A stretch of 64,000 nucleotides of DNA, from assembly GCF_018294505.1 (NCBI RefSeq), contig NC_057809.1:504802506-504866505 (forward strand). Reading direction: 5' to 3'. Shown here piece by piece: positions 10,119-20,993 of the stretch. Each line of letters begins with the position of its first letter. Position 1 is the stretch's first letter. Position numbers and translations under genes: made by a program. Origin of the DNA: Triticum aestivum. Lineage: Eukaryota > Streptophyta > Magnoliopsida > Poales > Poaceae. Under the pieces are notes generated by a model, which ran no database searches, had not been told where the DNA came from, and saw only the letters and a list, made by a program, of their open reading frames with translations.

Positions 10119-12194
10119 CTAGGTATTGCCATCTTTGGTAGGCAATCCATAAGTGGCTCTCATGATAGTTTCATATGGCAATTTTATTTTCTTTCTTGGA
10201 AAGTGTTCCATGCCCTTTTTTAATAGAAATTTAAATCTAATATTCCCTTCCTTCATATCAATAATCGCACCAATCGTTCTAAGGAAAGGTCTACCAAGAA
10301 TAATAGGGCAAGTAGGATTGCAATCTATATTAAGCACAATGAAATCTACGGGCACATAATTCCTATTTGCAACAATAAGAATACCATTAATCCTTCCCAT
10401 AGGTTTCTTAATAGTAGAATCCGCAAGATGCAAGTTTAGAGAGCAATCATCAAAATCGCGGAAATCTAGCAAGTCACACAAAGTTTTGGGGATAGTGGAG
10501 ACACTAGCACCCAAATCACACAAAGCATAAAACTCATGATTTTTAATTTTAATTTTAATAGTTGGTTCCCACTCATCATAGAGTTTTCTAGGGATAGAAA
10601 CTTTCAACTCAAGTTTTTCTTCATAAGATTGCATCAAGGCATCAACAATATGTTCGGTGAAGGCTTTATTTTTACTATAAGCATGTGGAGAATTTAGCAC
10701 GGATTGCAACAAGGAAATACAATCAATTAAAGAGCAACTTTCATAATTAAATTCCTTGAAATCCAATATAGTGGGTTTAGCAACATCTAGATTTTTATTT
10801 CTTTCAATCCCACTTTTATCAATTTCATCATAAAGATCTAAATACTCTGAATTTTTAGAACGCCTTCTAGGTAAAGGAAGATCATATTCAGTTTCATCAA
10901 GATTCATATTGCAAAACAAAGATTTAATAGGAGACACATCAATAACTTTTAGATCTTCATCTTGATTTTCATAGGAATAGGACGAACACGCTTTAATAAA
11001 GGCATCTTTGGAAGCATGCATCCTAGCGGTTCTTTCCTTACACTCATCAATGGAAATTCTCATGGCTTTGAGAGACTCATTGATATCATGCTTAGGAGGA
11101 ATAGATCTAAGCTTTAAAAAATCAATCTCAAGAGAAATTCTATCAATGTTTCTAGCCAAATCATCAACTTTAAGCAATTTCTCTTCACTCAAAGCATTAA
11201 AATTCTTTTGTGAATTCATAAACTCTTTAACACTATTCTCAAATTCAGACGGCATCTTATTATAATTTCCATAAGAGTTATTGTAGGAATTCCCATAATT
11301 ATTAGAAGGATTACTAGGATATGGCCTAGGATTAAAATTCCCTCTATAAGCGTTGTTACCAAAATTATTCCTACCAACAAAATTCACATCCATAGATTCA
11401 TTGTTATTCTCAATCAAAGTAGACAAAGGCATATCATTAGGATCAGAAGAAACACTCTTAGTAGCAAATAATTTCATAAGTTCATCCATCTTTCCACTCA
11501 ACACATTGATTTGTTCTATCCCATGCGCTTTTTTATTAGAAGATCTTTCAGTATGCCATTGAGAATAATTAACCATAATATTATCTAGGAGTTTAGTAGC
11601 ATCTCCTAAAGTGATTTCCATAAAAGTGCCTCCCGCGGCCGAATCTAAAAGATTTCTAGAAGCAAAATTCAATCCGGCATAAAATTTTTGTATAATCATC
11701 CACAAATTCAAACCATGAGTAGGGCAATTACGTATCATTAATTTCATTCTCTCCCAAGCTTGTGCAACATGTTCGTGATCAAGTTGTTTAAAGTTCATAA
11801 TATCATTTCTAAGAGAGATGATCTTAGCGGGAGGGAAATACTTAGAGATAAAAGCATCTTTGCACTTGTTCCATGAATCAATACTATTTTTAGGCAAAGA
11901 CGAAAACCAAGCTTTAGCACGATCTCTAAGCGAAAAAGGAAATATCTTCAATTTAACGACATCATTATCGACATCTTTTTTCTTTTGCATATGACATAAA
12001 TCAACGAAGCTATTCAGATGAGTAGAGGCATCTTCAATAGGAAGGCCGGTGAATTGATCTTTCATAACAAGATTCAACAAAGTAGTATTGATTTCACAAG
12101 ATTCAATATTAGCAAGAGGAGCAATCGGAGTGCTAAGGAAGTCATTATTATTGGTATTGGTGAAGTCACACAATTTGGTAGTATCTTGAGCCAT
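10119..12194 (-). CDS. gag-pro: Gag-aspartic protease polyprotein of element A, 691 aa
   Basis: The start is taken at the ATG giving MAQDTTKLCDF, because this start is also present in the copy in element B and gives the same length there; an upstream in-frame ATG at 12326 would add 44 residues of low-complexity leader. Residues about 75-165 fit the Retrotrans_gag capsid domain (AKAWFSSLP, then SKYFPP). Residues about 275-330 are Asn/Tyr-rich, where a zinc knuckle would be expected; none is present. An aspartic protease-like domain begins near residue 555 with CDLGASVSTIP in place of the usual D-T/S-G-A, and ILGRPFL follows about 65 residues later. The protein would form virus-like particles in the cytoplasm. 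No polymerase or integrase follows. The frame is uninterrupted. Confidence 0.85.
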   Translation of the reverse strand: MAQDTTKLCDFTNTNNNDFLSTPIAPLANIESCEINTTLLNLVMKDQFTGLPIEDASTHLNSFVDLCHMQKKKDVDNDVVKLKIFPFSLRDRAKAWFSSLPKNSIDSWNKCKDAFISKYFPPAKIISLRNDIMNFKQLDHEHVAQAWERMKLMIRNCPTHGLNLWMIIQKFYAGLNFASRNLLDSAAGGTFMEITLGDATKLLDNIMVNYSQWHTERSSNKKAHGIEQINVLSGKMDELMKLFATKSVSSDPNDMPLSTLIENNNESMDVNFVGRNNFGNNAYRGNFNPRPYPSNPSNNYGNSYNNSYGNYNKMPSEFENSVKEFMNSQKNFNALSEEKLLKVDDLARNIDRISLEIDFLKLRSIPPKHDINESLKAMRISIDECKERTARMHASKDAFIKACSSYSYENQDEDLKVIDVSPIKSLFCNMNLDETEYDLPLPRRRSKNSEYLDLYDEIDKSGIERNKNLDVAKPTILDFKEFNYESCSLIDCISLLQSVLNSPHAYSKNKAFTEHIVDALMQSYEEKLELKVSIPRKLYDEWEPTIKIKIKNHEFYALCDLGASVSTIPKTLCDLLDFRDFDDCSLNLHLADSTIKKPMGRINGILIVANRNYVPVDFIVLNIDCNPTCPIILGRPFLRTIGAIIDMKEGNIRFKFLLKKGMEHFPRKKIKLPYETIMRATYGLPTKDGNT

Positions 12195-12395
12195 CGCGAC
12201 AAACAAGCAATCCAACACACTAGCAAACAAAAAGGCAAGCGAGGAAAGAGAAGGAGAAGGAGATTGGGAAAGAGAGGGCGAATAAAACGTCAAGGGTGAA
12301 GTGGGGGAGAGGAAAACGAGAGGCAAATGGCAAATAATGTAATGCAGATATAGGGATTGTGATGGGTACTTGGTATGTTGACTTTTTGCGTAGAT

Positions 12396-12413
12396 TCCCC
12401 GGCAACGGCGCCA
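12396..12413 (-). promoter_or_regulatory. Primer binding site, tRNA-Asp type (element A)
   Basis: On the minus strand this reads TGGCGCCGTTGCCGGGGA, complementary to the 3' end of plant tRNA-Asp(GTC) as I recall that sequence. It lies 11 nt downstream of the 5' LTR end at 12425. Confidence 0.88.
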
Positions 12414-12424
12414 GAAATTCTTCT

Positions 12425-13978
12425 TGCTACCTCTTGAGCTTGCGTTGGATTTCCCCGAAGAGGAAGGGATGATGCAGCAGAGTAGCGTAAGTATTTCCCT
12501 CAGTTTTTGAGCACCAAGGTATCAATCCAGTAGGAGGCCATGCTCAAGTCCCTCGTACCTGCACAAAACGATAGCTACTCGCAACCAACGCAATTAGGGG
12601 TTGTCAATCCCTTCACGGTCACTTACAAGAGTGAGATCTGATAGATATAATATTTTTTGGTATTTTTGGTATAAATATGCAAAGTAAAAAGTAAAAAGCA
12701 AAGCAAGATTAAAGTGATGGAGATTGATATGATGAGAATAGACCCGGGGGCCATAGGTTTCACTAGTGGCTTCTCTCAAGAGCATAAGTATTCTACGGTG
12801 GATGAACAAATTACTGTTGAGCAATTGACAAAATTGAGCATAGTTATGAGAATATCTAGGCATGATCATGTATATAGGCATCACGTCCGTGACAAGTAGA
12901 CTGAAACGATTCTGTATCTACTACTATTACTCCACTCATCGACCGCTATCCAGCATGCATCTAGAGTATTAAGTTAAAAACAGAGTAACGCTTTAAGCAA
13001 GATGACATGATGTAGAGAGATAAATTCATGCAATTTGAAATAAACCCCATCTTGTTATCCTCGATGTCAATGATGCAATACGTGCCTTGCTACCCCTTCT
13101 GTCACTAGGAAAGGACATCGCAAGATCGAACCCAAAGCTAAGCACTTCTCCCATGGCAAGAACTACCAATCTAGTTGGCCAAACCAAACGGATAATTCGA
13201 AGAGACTTGCAAAGATAACTAATCATACATAAAAGAATTCAGAGAAGATTCAAATATTATTCATAGATAGACTTGATCATAAACCCACAATTCATCGGTC
13301 TCAACAAACACACCGCAAAAAGAAGATTACATCGAATAGATCTCCACAAGAGAGGGGGAGAACTTTGTATTGAGATCCAAAACGAGAGAAGAAGTCATCT
13401 AGCTAATAACTATGGACCCGAAGGTCTAAGGTAAACTACTCACACTTCATCGGAGAGGCTATGATGATGTAGAAGCCCTCCATGATGACGGCCCTCTCCG
13501 GTGGAGCTCCGGAACAGGCCCCAAGATGGGATCTCATGGATACAGAAAGTTGCGGCGGTGGAATTAGGTTTTTGGCTCCGTATCTGTTCGTTTGGGGGTA
13601 CGTAGGTATATATAGGAGGAAGAAGTACGTCGGTGGAGCTCCGAGGGGCCCATGAGGCAGGGGGCGCGCCCTAGGGGGGGCGCCCCCACCCTCGTGACCG
13701 CCTCTCTGATGCCTTGGCGTAGGGTCCAAGTCTCCTGGATCACGTTCGGTGAGAAAATCACGTTCCGGAAGGTTTCATTCCGTTTGGACTGCGTTTGATA
13801 TTCCGTTTCTTTGAAACACTGAAATAGGCAAAAAACAACAATTTTGGGCTGGGCCTCCGGTTAATAGGTTAGTCCCAAAAATAATATAAAAGTGAAAAAT
13901 AAAGCCCAATATAGTCCAAAATAGTAGATAATATAGCATGGAGCAATCAAAAATTATAGATACGTTGGAGACGTATCA
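12425..13978 (-). repeat. 5' LTR of element A (1554 bp)
   Basis: Read on the minus strand it runs from TGATACGTCTCC at 13978 to GTAGCA at 12425. It contains a TATATATA-type promoter motif at about 13608-13615, upstream of the probable R region. A GC-rich palindromic block around 13660-13690 precedes the TATA box. Confidence 0.93.
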
Positions 13979-13983
13979 AACTC
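13979..13983. repeat. Target site duplication AACTC, right copy (element A)
   Basis: Exact repeat of 5804-5808, directly after the outer end of the 5' LTR. Confidence 0.93.
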
Positions 13984-14099
13984 CATCCCATCGTCGGATG
14001 TTGGGGTATGCCGGTATATGTGACTAACTAGCTAGCAAGTGGATCAGTAGCGAGTCGCTGCTGCCGGCCATTGTTGTGGTTATTTATAGATAGCGGCTG

Positions 14100-14921
14100 G
14101 CTAGGGGATTGGGGATTTTACAATTCAGCCCCGTTGAGCGCGGGAAGACTAAGTGGAGCACATAACCCAACAACCGTATGCGGTGTAACGTGTTACCGCA
14201 CACGTGTTAATATAAGGAAATGTATGTGTTACTTACTAATCATCGCACACAAGTACTCGCACACGCATCGTGTGTGATACTCCGCCATCGCAAGCAACTA
14301 ATTTGCATTTTTTAGGGTTTTTTTACACACAGAATAGCACACGAATTAATTGTAGTAACCGTCTGTGTTATATTTTCTCATCACAAACAGTTCATCCGAG
14401 TGGGCTATTTGCCAGGTATCACACACATCTTGTTTACACGAATCATTTGTGTTCTTTTGGCTCATCGCAAACATTTAATCTATGTGAACTATATACTGCA
14501 TATCACACACATCTTATTATGTTGAACCATTTCTGTTATCTTGCCTAACTGAAAACAATTCATCCGATTGAACTGTATGTCGTATATCGCACACACCTTG
14601 ATCTTGCTGACTATTTCTGTTGCGTTCCCTAATCGTAGACAGTTCATCCGAGTGAACTATATGCAGTATATCGCACACACCTTGATATGGCTGCCCGTTT
14701 CTGTTGTTCTAGATCATCGCAAATAGTTCGTATGGATTAACCTTATGTCACGCATCGCACACACAACTACAATCTGAATCGTGTTTGATGTCTCCGCCAT
14801 TGCAAATGTTTCGTATCATTTTTATGGTTATTTTACATCATCATTTGCGATTAATGCATCACACATATTTTCGTCGAAGGGTCTCTGATTGTACTGTCAC
14901 GTTTGGACCATCATGCACTAG
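14100..14921 (-). mobile_element. Probable CACTA-element end fragment
   Basis: Read on the minus strand from 14921 the sequence begins CACTAGTGCATGATGG and then enters the 84-bp repeat array. CACTA transposons start with CACTA followed by short-period subterminal repeats (family knowledge). The opposite terminus and the 3-bp target duplication were not found. Nothing in the fragment codes for a transposase. Confidence 0.5.
14220..14880. repeat. 84-bp-period array (CACTA-type subterminal repeats)
   Basis: The motif TTCATCCGAGTG or its variants recurs at 14391, 14475, 14559, 14643 and 14727, exactly 84 bp apart. Weaker flanking units occur near 14307 and 14810. Each unit also has ATCGCACACACCTTGAT-like and CATCGCAAACAG-like parts. 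Units are roughly 70-80% alike. The array ends about 40 bp before a CACTAGTG terminus, the usual position of subterminal repeats in CACTA elements. Confidence 0.75.
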
Positions 14922-17046
14922 TGTTGGTTTGGAAAGTTTTAAGACCAGATAAGACCCTAGAGGCTTGGCCCCACACCAGGAGGGCCCCACAGCCTCTATG
15001 GGTTGTATTCCCGGGGTGGCTTCCGGTGCCCGATGGTCCATAAACACCCTCATTTTCACTTCGGAATTATCAATCATTTTTCCGCCGCCACCACAATGCG
15101 TTTCCGAGGCAATCTGCCTTTTCAGCTTTGATCCTAAACTTTGGCGAAGAGGGAATTCATCTCCATACCACCAACCTCGATCTTCAAGCTCTAAGATGAG
15201 TTGAGTAGTCCACCCCTTGACTATGGGTTCATTGCAGTAGCCAATGATGTATTCTCTCTATCTAGATGTTTTTTATGGTTAATACAATAGCCATATGAGC
15301 TACCCTATCTGATTATGGTTTAATAGATGTATTTGTGGGGGTGATATAGATCATGTGATGGATTATCTCTTTATGTACAGATTTGTGTATACTTTTAGGT
15401 TTCATATGTAGATGCATAATTCTTTCCGATCCCTTATCTTCTATTGGCCATCTCAGATCGGTGGTCAATAGTGAAAGATGTGTGCATTAGTTGACTACCG
15501 ATCTCTATGTGACGACCTGAACAGGTAGGGGCCTCGAGTCTCCGCACTTTGTTGTTTCAGTCCCTAGATCAATAGCTGACACACACAATTCATGATGAAA
15601 TACCAAGATACATTACATGTCATAGTATAACATCGCAAATCCAGTCTCTTCTACATTACATGAATGATCAGCTCAAGGCTAGATTATAATATCATGCAAC
15701 AAAAATACAATAGTATTTTGTGATGTCCATCCACTCACAGGCAATAGTTGAGTATATCACTATAACCCTACTTTGTATCTCTCCTTCGCTACTTTAATTC
15801 CAAAAACATGATACATCGCAACCACAAGGATTAATACATAGGATGTATTGGCAAGTATCACGAGGAAGGTATACCAGAACTAAGCATGTTTTTTGGGTAA
15901 GTGAAGGCTGGGTTTCTTTGTTGAAAACAATAATAGGTTTTGTCCTATATTTCGTATATAGGTGGTCTACTCTATACAAAGGACATACGTTCTCACACAC
16001 CAATCCGTAGGTAATACTTGGGTCAACTGTCTCATACAACAGCCTTAGACCATCCCCATCGGTTAATCGATGGCCTCACACCATGCTTGGCACCTAGTGG
16101 TGGCTTATTCCCTTTGTTCATCCCATAAAGTGTAAGGGCACCGCTAGGAATCAGACTACTGATTCCTAAGCATCCATCAGACTAGTATTCTACCATTGGA
16201 TATAGAGAGTCTAGATCGTTGGATTTCTCCCAAGAAAGTGTGTACCTCAGGTCGTTTCCAGCTAATTCCACCATTAATTGCTTCCTAAAGGAAAGTACTC
16301 TCCCGAAAGTCACTTGGGAAATAACTGCTTCCATTTTATTCTTCAGTGTTGCGTATCCATTCCCTCTTATTTTGGGGAGAATAAAGCCACAACATTTTTA
16401 TTTCCGATGCAGTGAAGTTTGCTTCCCATGCAGTTGAGATTTGTTTTCGTATAAAAGATGTATCTAAAAATTTGATTCTGTATGGTTTAGTCTCGAGTAA
16501 TTACTACCAAGAATCATGCCTGATTTTTCGAACTAAGTTAGCCTTTCCTATTAATTCACCACTATCACGATACAGAAAATACATCATTCGTTCTTCTATG
16601 TGATTCGTATGACCTGAAAAATTGCTACCAACTTTCACTTTGGTAGTAGCCTTTTAGACAACATATTTTGGTACATTATAACCAACATGACATGGCTTCA
16701 AGGAGGGGCGCTCGAGGGTAGAGAAGGTCGCCGCCGGCACCTCCCCACAGCAAGGCCGCTTGACTGCTTCCCGACCATCTCGGCCTCTCCTGATAGCCCT
16801 CGCAACCTCCATTCTTGTGATTCAAGCAGCAGTAGTTGACCCCTATTCTTGTTCATCTTCAGAAACAGTAACATCGTTTATTTGAATTGCATGGAGAATT
16901 TGATCTAGACTGATGAGTGGTTGATGACCAGGATGCTATGTAGCTCCTCTAACATTCCCTCTAACACATGTTCGCATCCTTACGTGTGACCTGCCCTGAC
17001 ATCTCTGACCGACCTTCCACGATGCAATGGCGTCGACCTTCCCCGA
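14922..17046. other. Spacer between elements A and B, no gene seen
   Basis: About 2.1 kb of mixed composition. I found no frame with convincing coding character, no LTR termini and no tandem repeats. A short inverted repeat (CTACCAA...TTGGTAG) is at about 16625-16650. The GC-richer part at 16680-16800 resembles a decayed exon but is not open over a useful length. Confidence 0.45.
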
Positions 17047-17051
17047 CGTCT
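17047..17051. repeat. Target site duplication CGTCT, left copy (element B)
   Basis: CGTCT abuts the 5' LTR start at 17052 and is repeated exactly at 25294-25298. Confidence 0.93.
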
Positions 17052-18618
17052 TGATACGTCTCCAACGTATCCATAATTTTTGATTGCTCCATGCTATATT
17101 ATCTACTGTTTTGGACTATATTGGGCTTTATTTTCCACTTTTATATTATTCTTGGGACTAACCTTTTAACCGGAGTCCCAGCCCAGAATTGCTGTGTTTT
17201 GCCTATTTCAGTGTTTCGAAGAAACGGAATATCAAACGGAGTCCAAACAGAATAAAACCTTCGGGAACGTGATTTTCTCATCGAACGTGATCCAAGAGAC
17301 TTGGACCCTGCTCCAAGGAACAAAAGAGGTGGTCACGAGGGTGGGGGGCGCCCCCCCTAGGGCGCGCCCCCCCTGCCTTGTGGGCCCCTCAGAGCTCCAC
17401 CGACATACTCCTTCCTCCTATATATACCTACGTACCCCCAAACGATCAGAACAGGAGCCAAAAACCTAATTCCACCGCCGCAACTTTCTGTATCCACGAG
17501 ATCCATCTTGGGGCCTATTCCGGAGCTCCGCCGGAAGAGGGCCATCATCACGGAGGGCTTCTACATCATCATAGCCTCTCCGATGAAGTGTGAGTAGTTT
17601 ACCTCAGACCTTCGGGTCCATAGTTAGTAGCTAGATGGCTTCTTCTCTCTCTTTGGATCTCAATACAAAGTTCTCCCCCTCTCTTGTGGAGATCTATTTG
17701 ATGTAATCTTCTTTTTGCGGTGTGTTTGTTGAGACCGATGAATTGTGGGTTTATGATCAAGTCTATCTATGAATAATATTTGAATCTTCTCTGAATTCTT
17801 TTATGCATGATTGGTTATCTTTGAAAGTCTCTTCGAATTATCCGTTTGGTTTGGCCAACTAGATTGGTAGTTCTGGCCATGGGAGAAGTGCTTAGCTTTG
17901 GGTTCGATCTTGTGGTGTCCTTTCCCAGTGACAGAAGGGGCAGCAAGGCACGTATCGCATCGTTGCCATCGAGGATAACAAGATGGGGTTTATTTCATAT
18001 TGCATGAATTTATCTCTCTACATCATGTCATCTTGCCTAAAGAGTTACTCTGTTTTTAACTTAATACTCTAGATGCATGCTAGATAACGGTAAATGAGTG
18101 GAGTAATAGTAGTAGATGCAAAATTGTTTCGTCTACTTGTCACGGACGTTATGCCTATATACATGATCATGCCTAGATATTCTCATAACTATGCTCAATT
18201 CTGTCAATTGCTCAACAGTAATTTGTTCACCCACCGTAGAATACTTATGCTCTTGAGAGAAGCCACTAGTGAAACCTATGGCCCCCGGGTCTATTCTCAT
18301 CGTATCAATCTCCATCACTTTAATCTTGCTTTGCTTTTTTACTTTGCCTTTTACGTTTACTTTGCATCTTTATACCAAAAATACCAAAAATATTATATTT
18401 AACAGATCTCACTCTCGTAAGTGACCGTGAAGGGATTGACCACCCCTAATCGCGTTGGTTGCGAGTAGCTATCGTTTTGTGCAGGTACGAGGGACTTGAG
18501 CGTGGCCTCCTACTGGATTGATACCTTGGTTCTCAAAAACTAAGGTAAATACTGACGCTACTCTGCTGCATCATCCCTTCCTCTTCGGGGAAAACCAACG
18601 CAAGCTCAAGACGTAGCA
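17052..18618 (+). repeat. 5' LTR of element B (1567 bp)
   Basis: Bounded by TGATACGTC and ACGTAGCA. A promoter-like CTATATATACC is at about 17418-17428, followed by the probable transcript start. A GC-rich block near 17340-17375 precedes it. Confidence 0.94.
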
Positions 18619-18629
18619 AGAAGGATTTC

Positions 18630-18647
18630 TGGCGCCGTTGCCGGGGA
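18630..18647 (+). promoter_or_regulatory. Primer binding site, tRNA-Asp type (element B)
   Basis: TGGCGCCGTTGCCGGGGA, 11 nt after the LTR end and identical to the site in element A. It matches the recalled 3' end of plant tRNA-Asp(GTC). Confidence 0.9.
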
Positions 18648-18850
18648 GTCTACACAAAAAGTCAACATACCAAGTACCATCACAATCCCTATCCCTCGCA
18701 TTACATTATTTGCCATTTGCCTCTCGTTTTCCTCTCCCCCACTTCACCCTTGTCGTTTTATTCGCCCTCTCTCTCTATCCTCCCTCTCTATTTGCCTCTT
18801 TTGCCTGTTTGCTCTTGTTTGCTCGTGTGCTAGATTGCTTGTTTGTCGCG

Positions 18851-20926
18851 ATGGCTCAAGATACTACCAAATTGTGTGACTTCACAAATACCAATAATAA
18901 TGATTTCCTTAGCACTCCGATTGCTCCTCTTGCTAATACTGAATCTTGTGAAATCAATACTGCTTTGTTGAATCTTGTTATGAAAGATCAATTCGCCGGC
19001 CTTCCTAGTGAAGATGTTGCTACTCATCTGAATAGCTTCGTTGATTTATGTGATATGCAAAATAAAAATGATGTCGATAATGATGTCGTTAAATTGAAGC
19101 TATTTGCTTTTTCGCTTAGAGATCGTGCTAAAGCTTGGTTTTCGTCTTTGCCTAAAAATAGTATTGATTCTTGGAACAAGTGCAAAGATGCTTTTATCTC
19201 TAAGTATTTCCCTCCCGCTAAGATCATCTCTCTTAGAAACGATATTATGAACTTTAAGCAACTTGATCATGAACATGTTGCACAAGCTTGGGAGAGAATG
19301 AAATTAATGATATGTAATTGCCCTACTCATGGTTTGAATTTGTGGATGATTATACAAAAAATTTATGCCGGATTGAATTTTGCTTCTAGAAATCTTTTAG
19401 ATTCGGCCGCGGGAGGTACTTTTATGGAAATCACTTTAGGATATGCTACTAAACTCCTAGATAATATTATGGTTAATTATTCTCAATGGCATACTGAAAG
19501 ATCTTCTAATAAAAAAGTGCATGCGATAGAAGAAATTAATGTGTTCAGTGGAAAGATGGATGAACTTATGAAATTATTTGCTACTAAGAGTGTTTCTTCT
19601 GATCCTAATGATATGCCCTTGTCTACTTTGATTGAGAATAACAATGAATCTGTGGATGTGAATTTTGTTGGTAGGAATAATTTTGGTAACAACGCTTATA
19701 GTGAGAATTTTAATCCTAGGCCATATCCTAGTAATCCTTCTAATAATTATGGGAATTCCTACAATAACTCTTATGGAAATTATAATAAGATGCCCTCTCA
19801 TTTTGAATCTAATATTAAAGAATTTATTTCTTCGCAAAAGAATTTTAATGCTATGATTGAAGAAAAATTGCTTAAGATTGATGATTTGGCTAGGAACGTT
19901 GATAGAATTGCTCTTGATGTTGATTCTTTGAAACTTAGATCTATTCCACCTAAGCATGATATCAATGAGTCTTTCAAAGCCATGAGAATTTCAATTGATG
20001 AGTGTAAGGAAAGAACCGCTAGGATGCGTGCTTCCAAAGATGCCTTTATTAAAGCGTGTTCTTCCAATTCCTATGAAAATCAAGATGAAGATCTAAACGT
20101 TATTGATGTGTCTCCTATTAAATCTTTTTTTTGCAATATGAATCTTGATGAAACTGAATATGATCTTCCTTTACCTATAAGGCGTTCTAAAAATTCGGAG
20201 TATTTAGATCGTTATGATGAAATTGATGAAAGTGGGATTGAAAGAAATAAAAATCTAGATGTTGCTAAACCCACTATATTGGATTTCAAGGAATTTAATT
20301 ATGAAAGTTACTCTTTAATTGATTGTATTTCCTTGTTGCAATCTGTGCTAAATTCTCCACATGCTTATAGTCAAAATAAAGCCTTCACCAAACATATTGT
20401 TGATGCCTTGATGCAATCTTATGAAGAAAAACTTGAGTTGAAAATTTCTATCCCTAGAAAACTCTGTGATGAGTGGGAACCAACTATTAAAATTAAAATT
20501 AAAGATCATGAGTTTTATGTTTTGTGTGATTTGGGTGCTAGTGTCTCCACCATCCCTAAAACTTTGTGTGATTTGCTAGATTTCCGGGATTTTGATGATT
20601 GCTCTCTAAACTTGCATCTTGCGGATTCTACTATTAAGAAACCTATGAGAAGGATTAATGATGTTCTTATTGTTTCAAATAGGAATTATGTGCCCGTAGA
20701 TTTCATTGTTCTTGTTATAGATTGCAATCCTTCTTGCCCTATTATTCTTGGTAGACCTTTCCTTAGAACGGTTGGTGCGATTATTGATATGAAGGAAGGG
20801 AATATTATATTTCAGTTTCCATTAAAAAAGGGCATGGAACACTTTCCAAGAAAGAAAATAAAATTGCCATATGAAACTATCATGAGAGCCACTTATGGAT
20901 TCCCTACCAAAGATGGCAATACCTAG
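18851..20926 (+). CDS. gag-pro: Gag-aspartic protease polyprotein of element B, 691 aa
   Basis: The start is the ATG of MAQDTTKLCDF; an open leader runs upstream to 18638 but overlaps the primer site, so it is not used. Residues about 75-165 are a Retrotrans_gag-like capsid domain. Residues about 275-330 are Asn/Tyr-rich with no zinc knuckle. The protease-like motif CDLGASVSTIP has its Asp at residue 560 (20528-20530), and ILGRPFL follows about 65 residues on. The length equals that of the copy in A, the sequence is closely similar, and there is no stop or frameshift. The frame ends TKDGNT with no pol downstream. A conserved stem-loop follows 52 nt after the stop. Confidence 0.87.
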   Translation: MAQDTTKLCDFTNTNNNDFLSTPIAPLANTESCEINTALLNLVMKDQFAGLPSEDVATHLNSFVDLCDMQNKNDVDNDVVKLKLFAFSLRDRAKAWFSSLPKNSIDSWNKCKDAFISKYFPPAKIISLRNDIMNFKQLDHEHVAQAWERMKLMICNCPTHGLNLWMIIQKIYAGLNFASRNLLDSAAGGTFMEITLGYATKLLDNIMVNYSQWHTERSSNKKVHAIEEINVFSGKMDELMKLFATKSVSSDPNDMPLSTLIENNNESVDVNFVGRNNFGNNAYSENFNPRPYPSNPSNNYGNSYNNSYGNYNKMPSHFESNIKEFISSQKNFNAMIEEKLLKIDDLARNVDRIALDVDSLKLRSIPPKHDINESFKAMRISIDECKERTARMRASKDAFIKACSSNSYENQDEDLNVIDVSPIKSFFCNMNLDETEYDLPLPIRRSKNSEYLDRYDEIDESGIERNKNLDVAKPTILDFKEFNYESYSLIDCISLLQSVLNSPHAYSQNKAFTKHIVDALMQSYEEKLELKISIPRKLCDEWEPTIKIKIKDHEFYVLCDLGASVSTIPKTLCDLLDFRDFDDCSLNLHLADSTIKKPMRRINDVLIVSNRNYVPVDFIVLVIDCNPSCPIILGRPFLRTVGAIIDMKEGNIIFQFPLKKGMEHFPRKKIKLPYETIMRATYGFPTKDGNT

Positions 20927-20977
20927 ATCTATCCTTGCTTGTTATGCCTAGCTAGGGGCGTTAAACGATAGCGCTTG

Positions 20978-20993
20978 TTGGGAGGCAACCCAA
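20978..20993 (+). promoter_or_regulatory. Stem-loop after the gag-pro ORF (element B)
   Basis: TTGGG, loop AGGCAA, then CCCAA. Element F has a matching structure at 62433-62449 with different stem bases that still pair. Element A lost this segment in a 74-bp deletion. Confidence 0.6.

Larger units (their letters stand above)
5809..13978 (-). mobile_element. Complete non-autonomous gypsy-type LTR retrotransposon A (Sabrina/WHAM-like)
   Basis: The element is 8170 bp, read on the minus strand. The 5' LTR is 12425-13978, the 3' LTR is 5809-7353, both start TGATACGTCTCC and end GTAGCA, and AACTC duplications flank it exactly. Inside are a tRNA-Asp-type primer site, one Gag-protease ORF and about 2.8 kb of non-coding sequence up to the polypurine tract at 7354-7368. 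There is no reverse transcriptase, RNase H or integrase, so it is non-autonomous. The Sabrina/WHAM name is from memory of Triticeae LTR sequences; the structure is read directly. Confidence 0.93.

Noticed and set aside
14069..14088. Minus-strand TATA-like box with a following ATG
   Set aside because: Only 9 bp lie between the motif and the ATG, and the frame stops after 15 codons.
5786..14921. CACTAG at 5786 as partner terminus of the CACTA end at 14921
   Set aside because: Only about 7 bases match and the 3-bp flanks (CAG and TTG) disagree.
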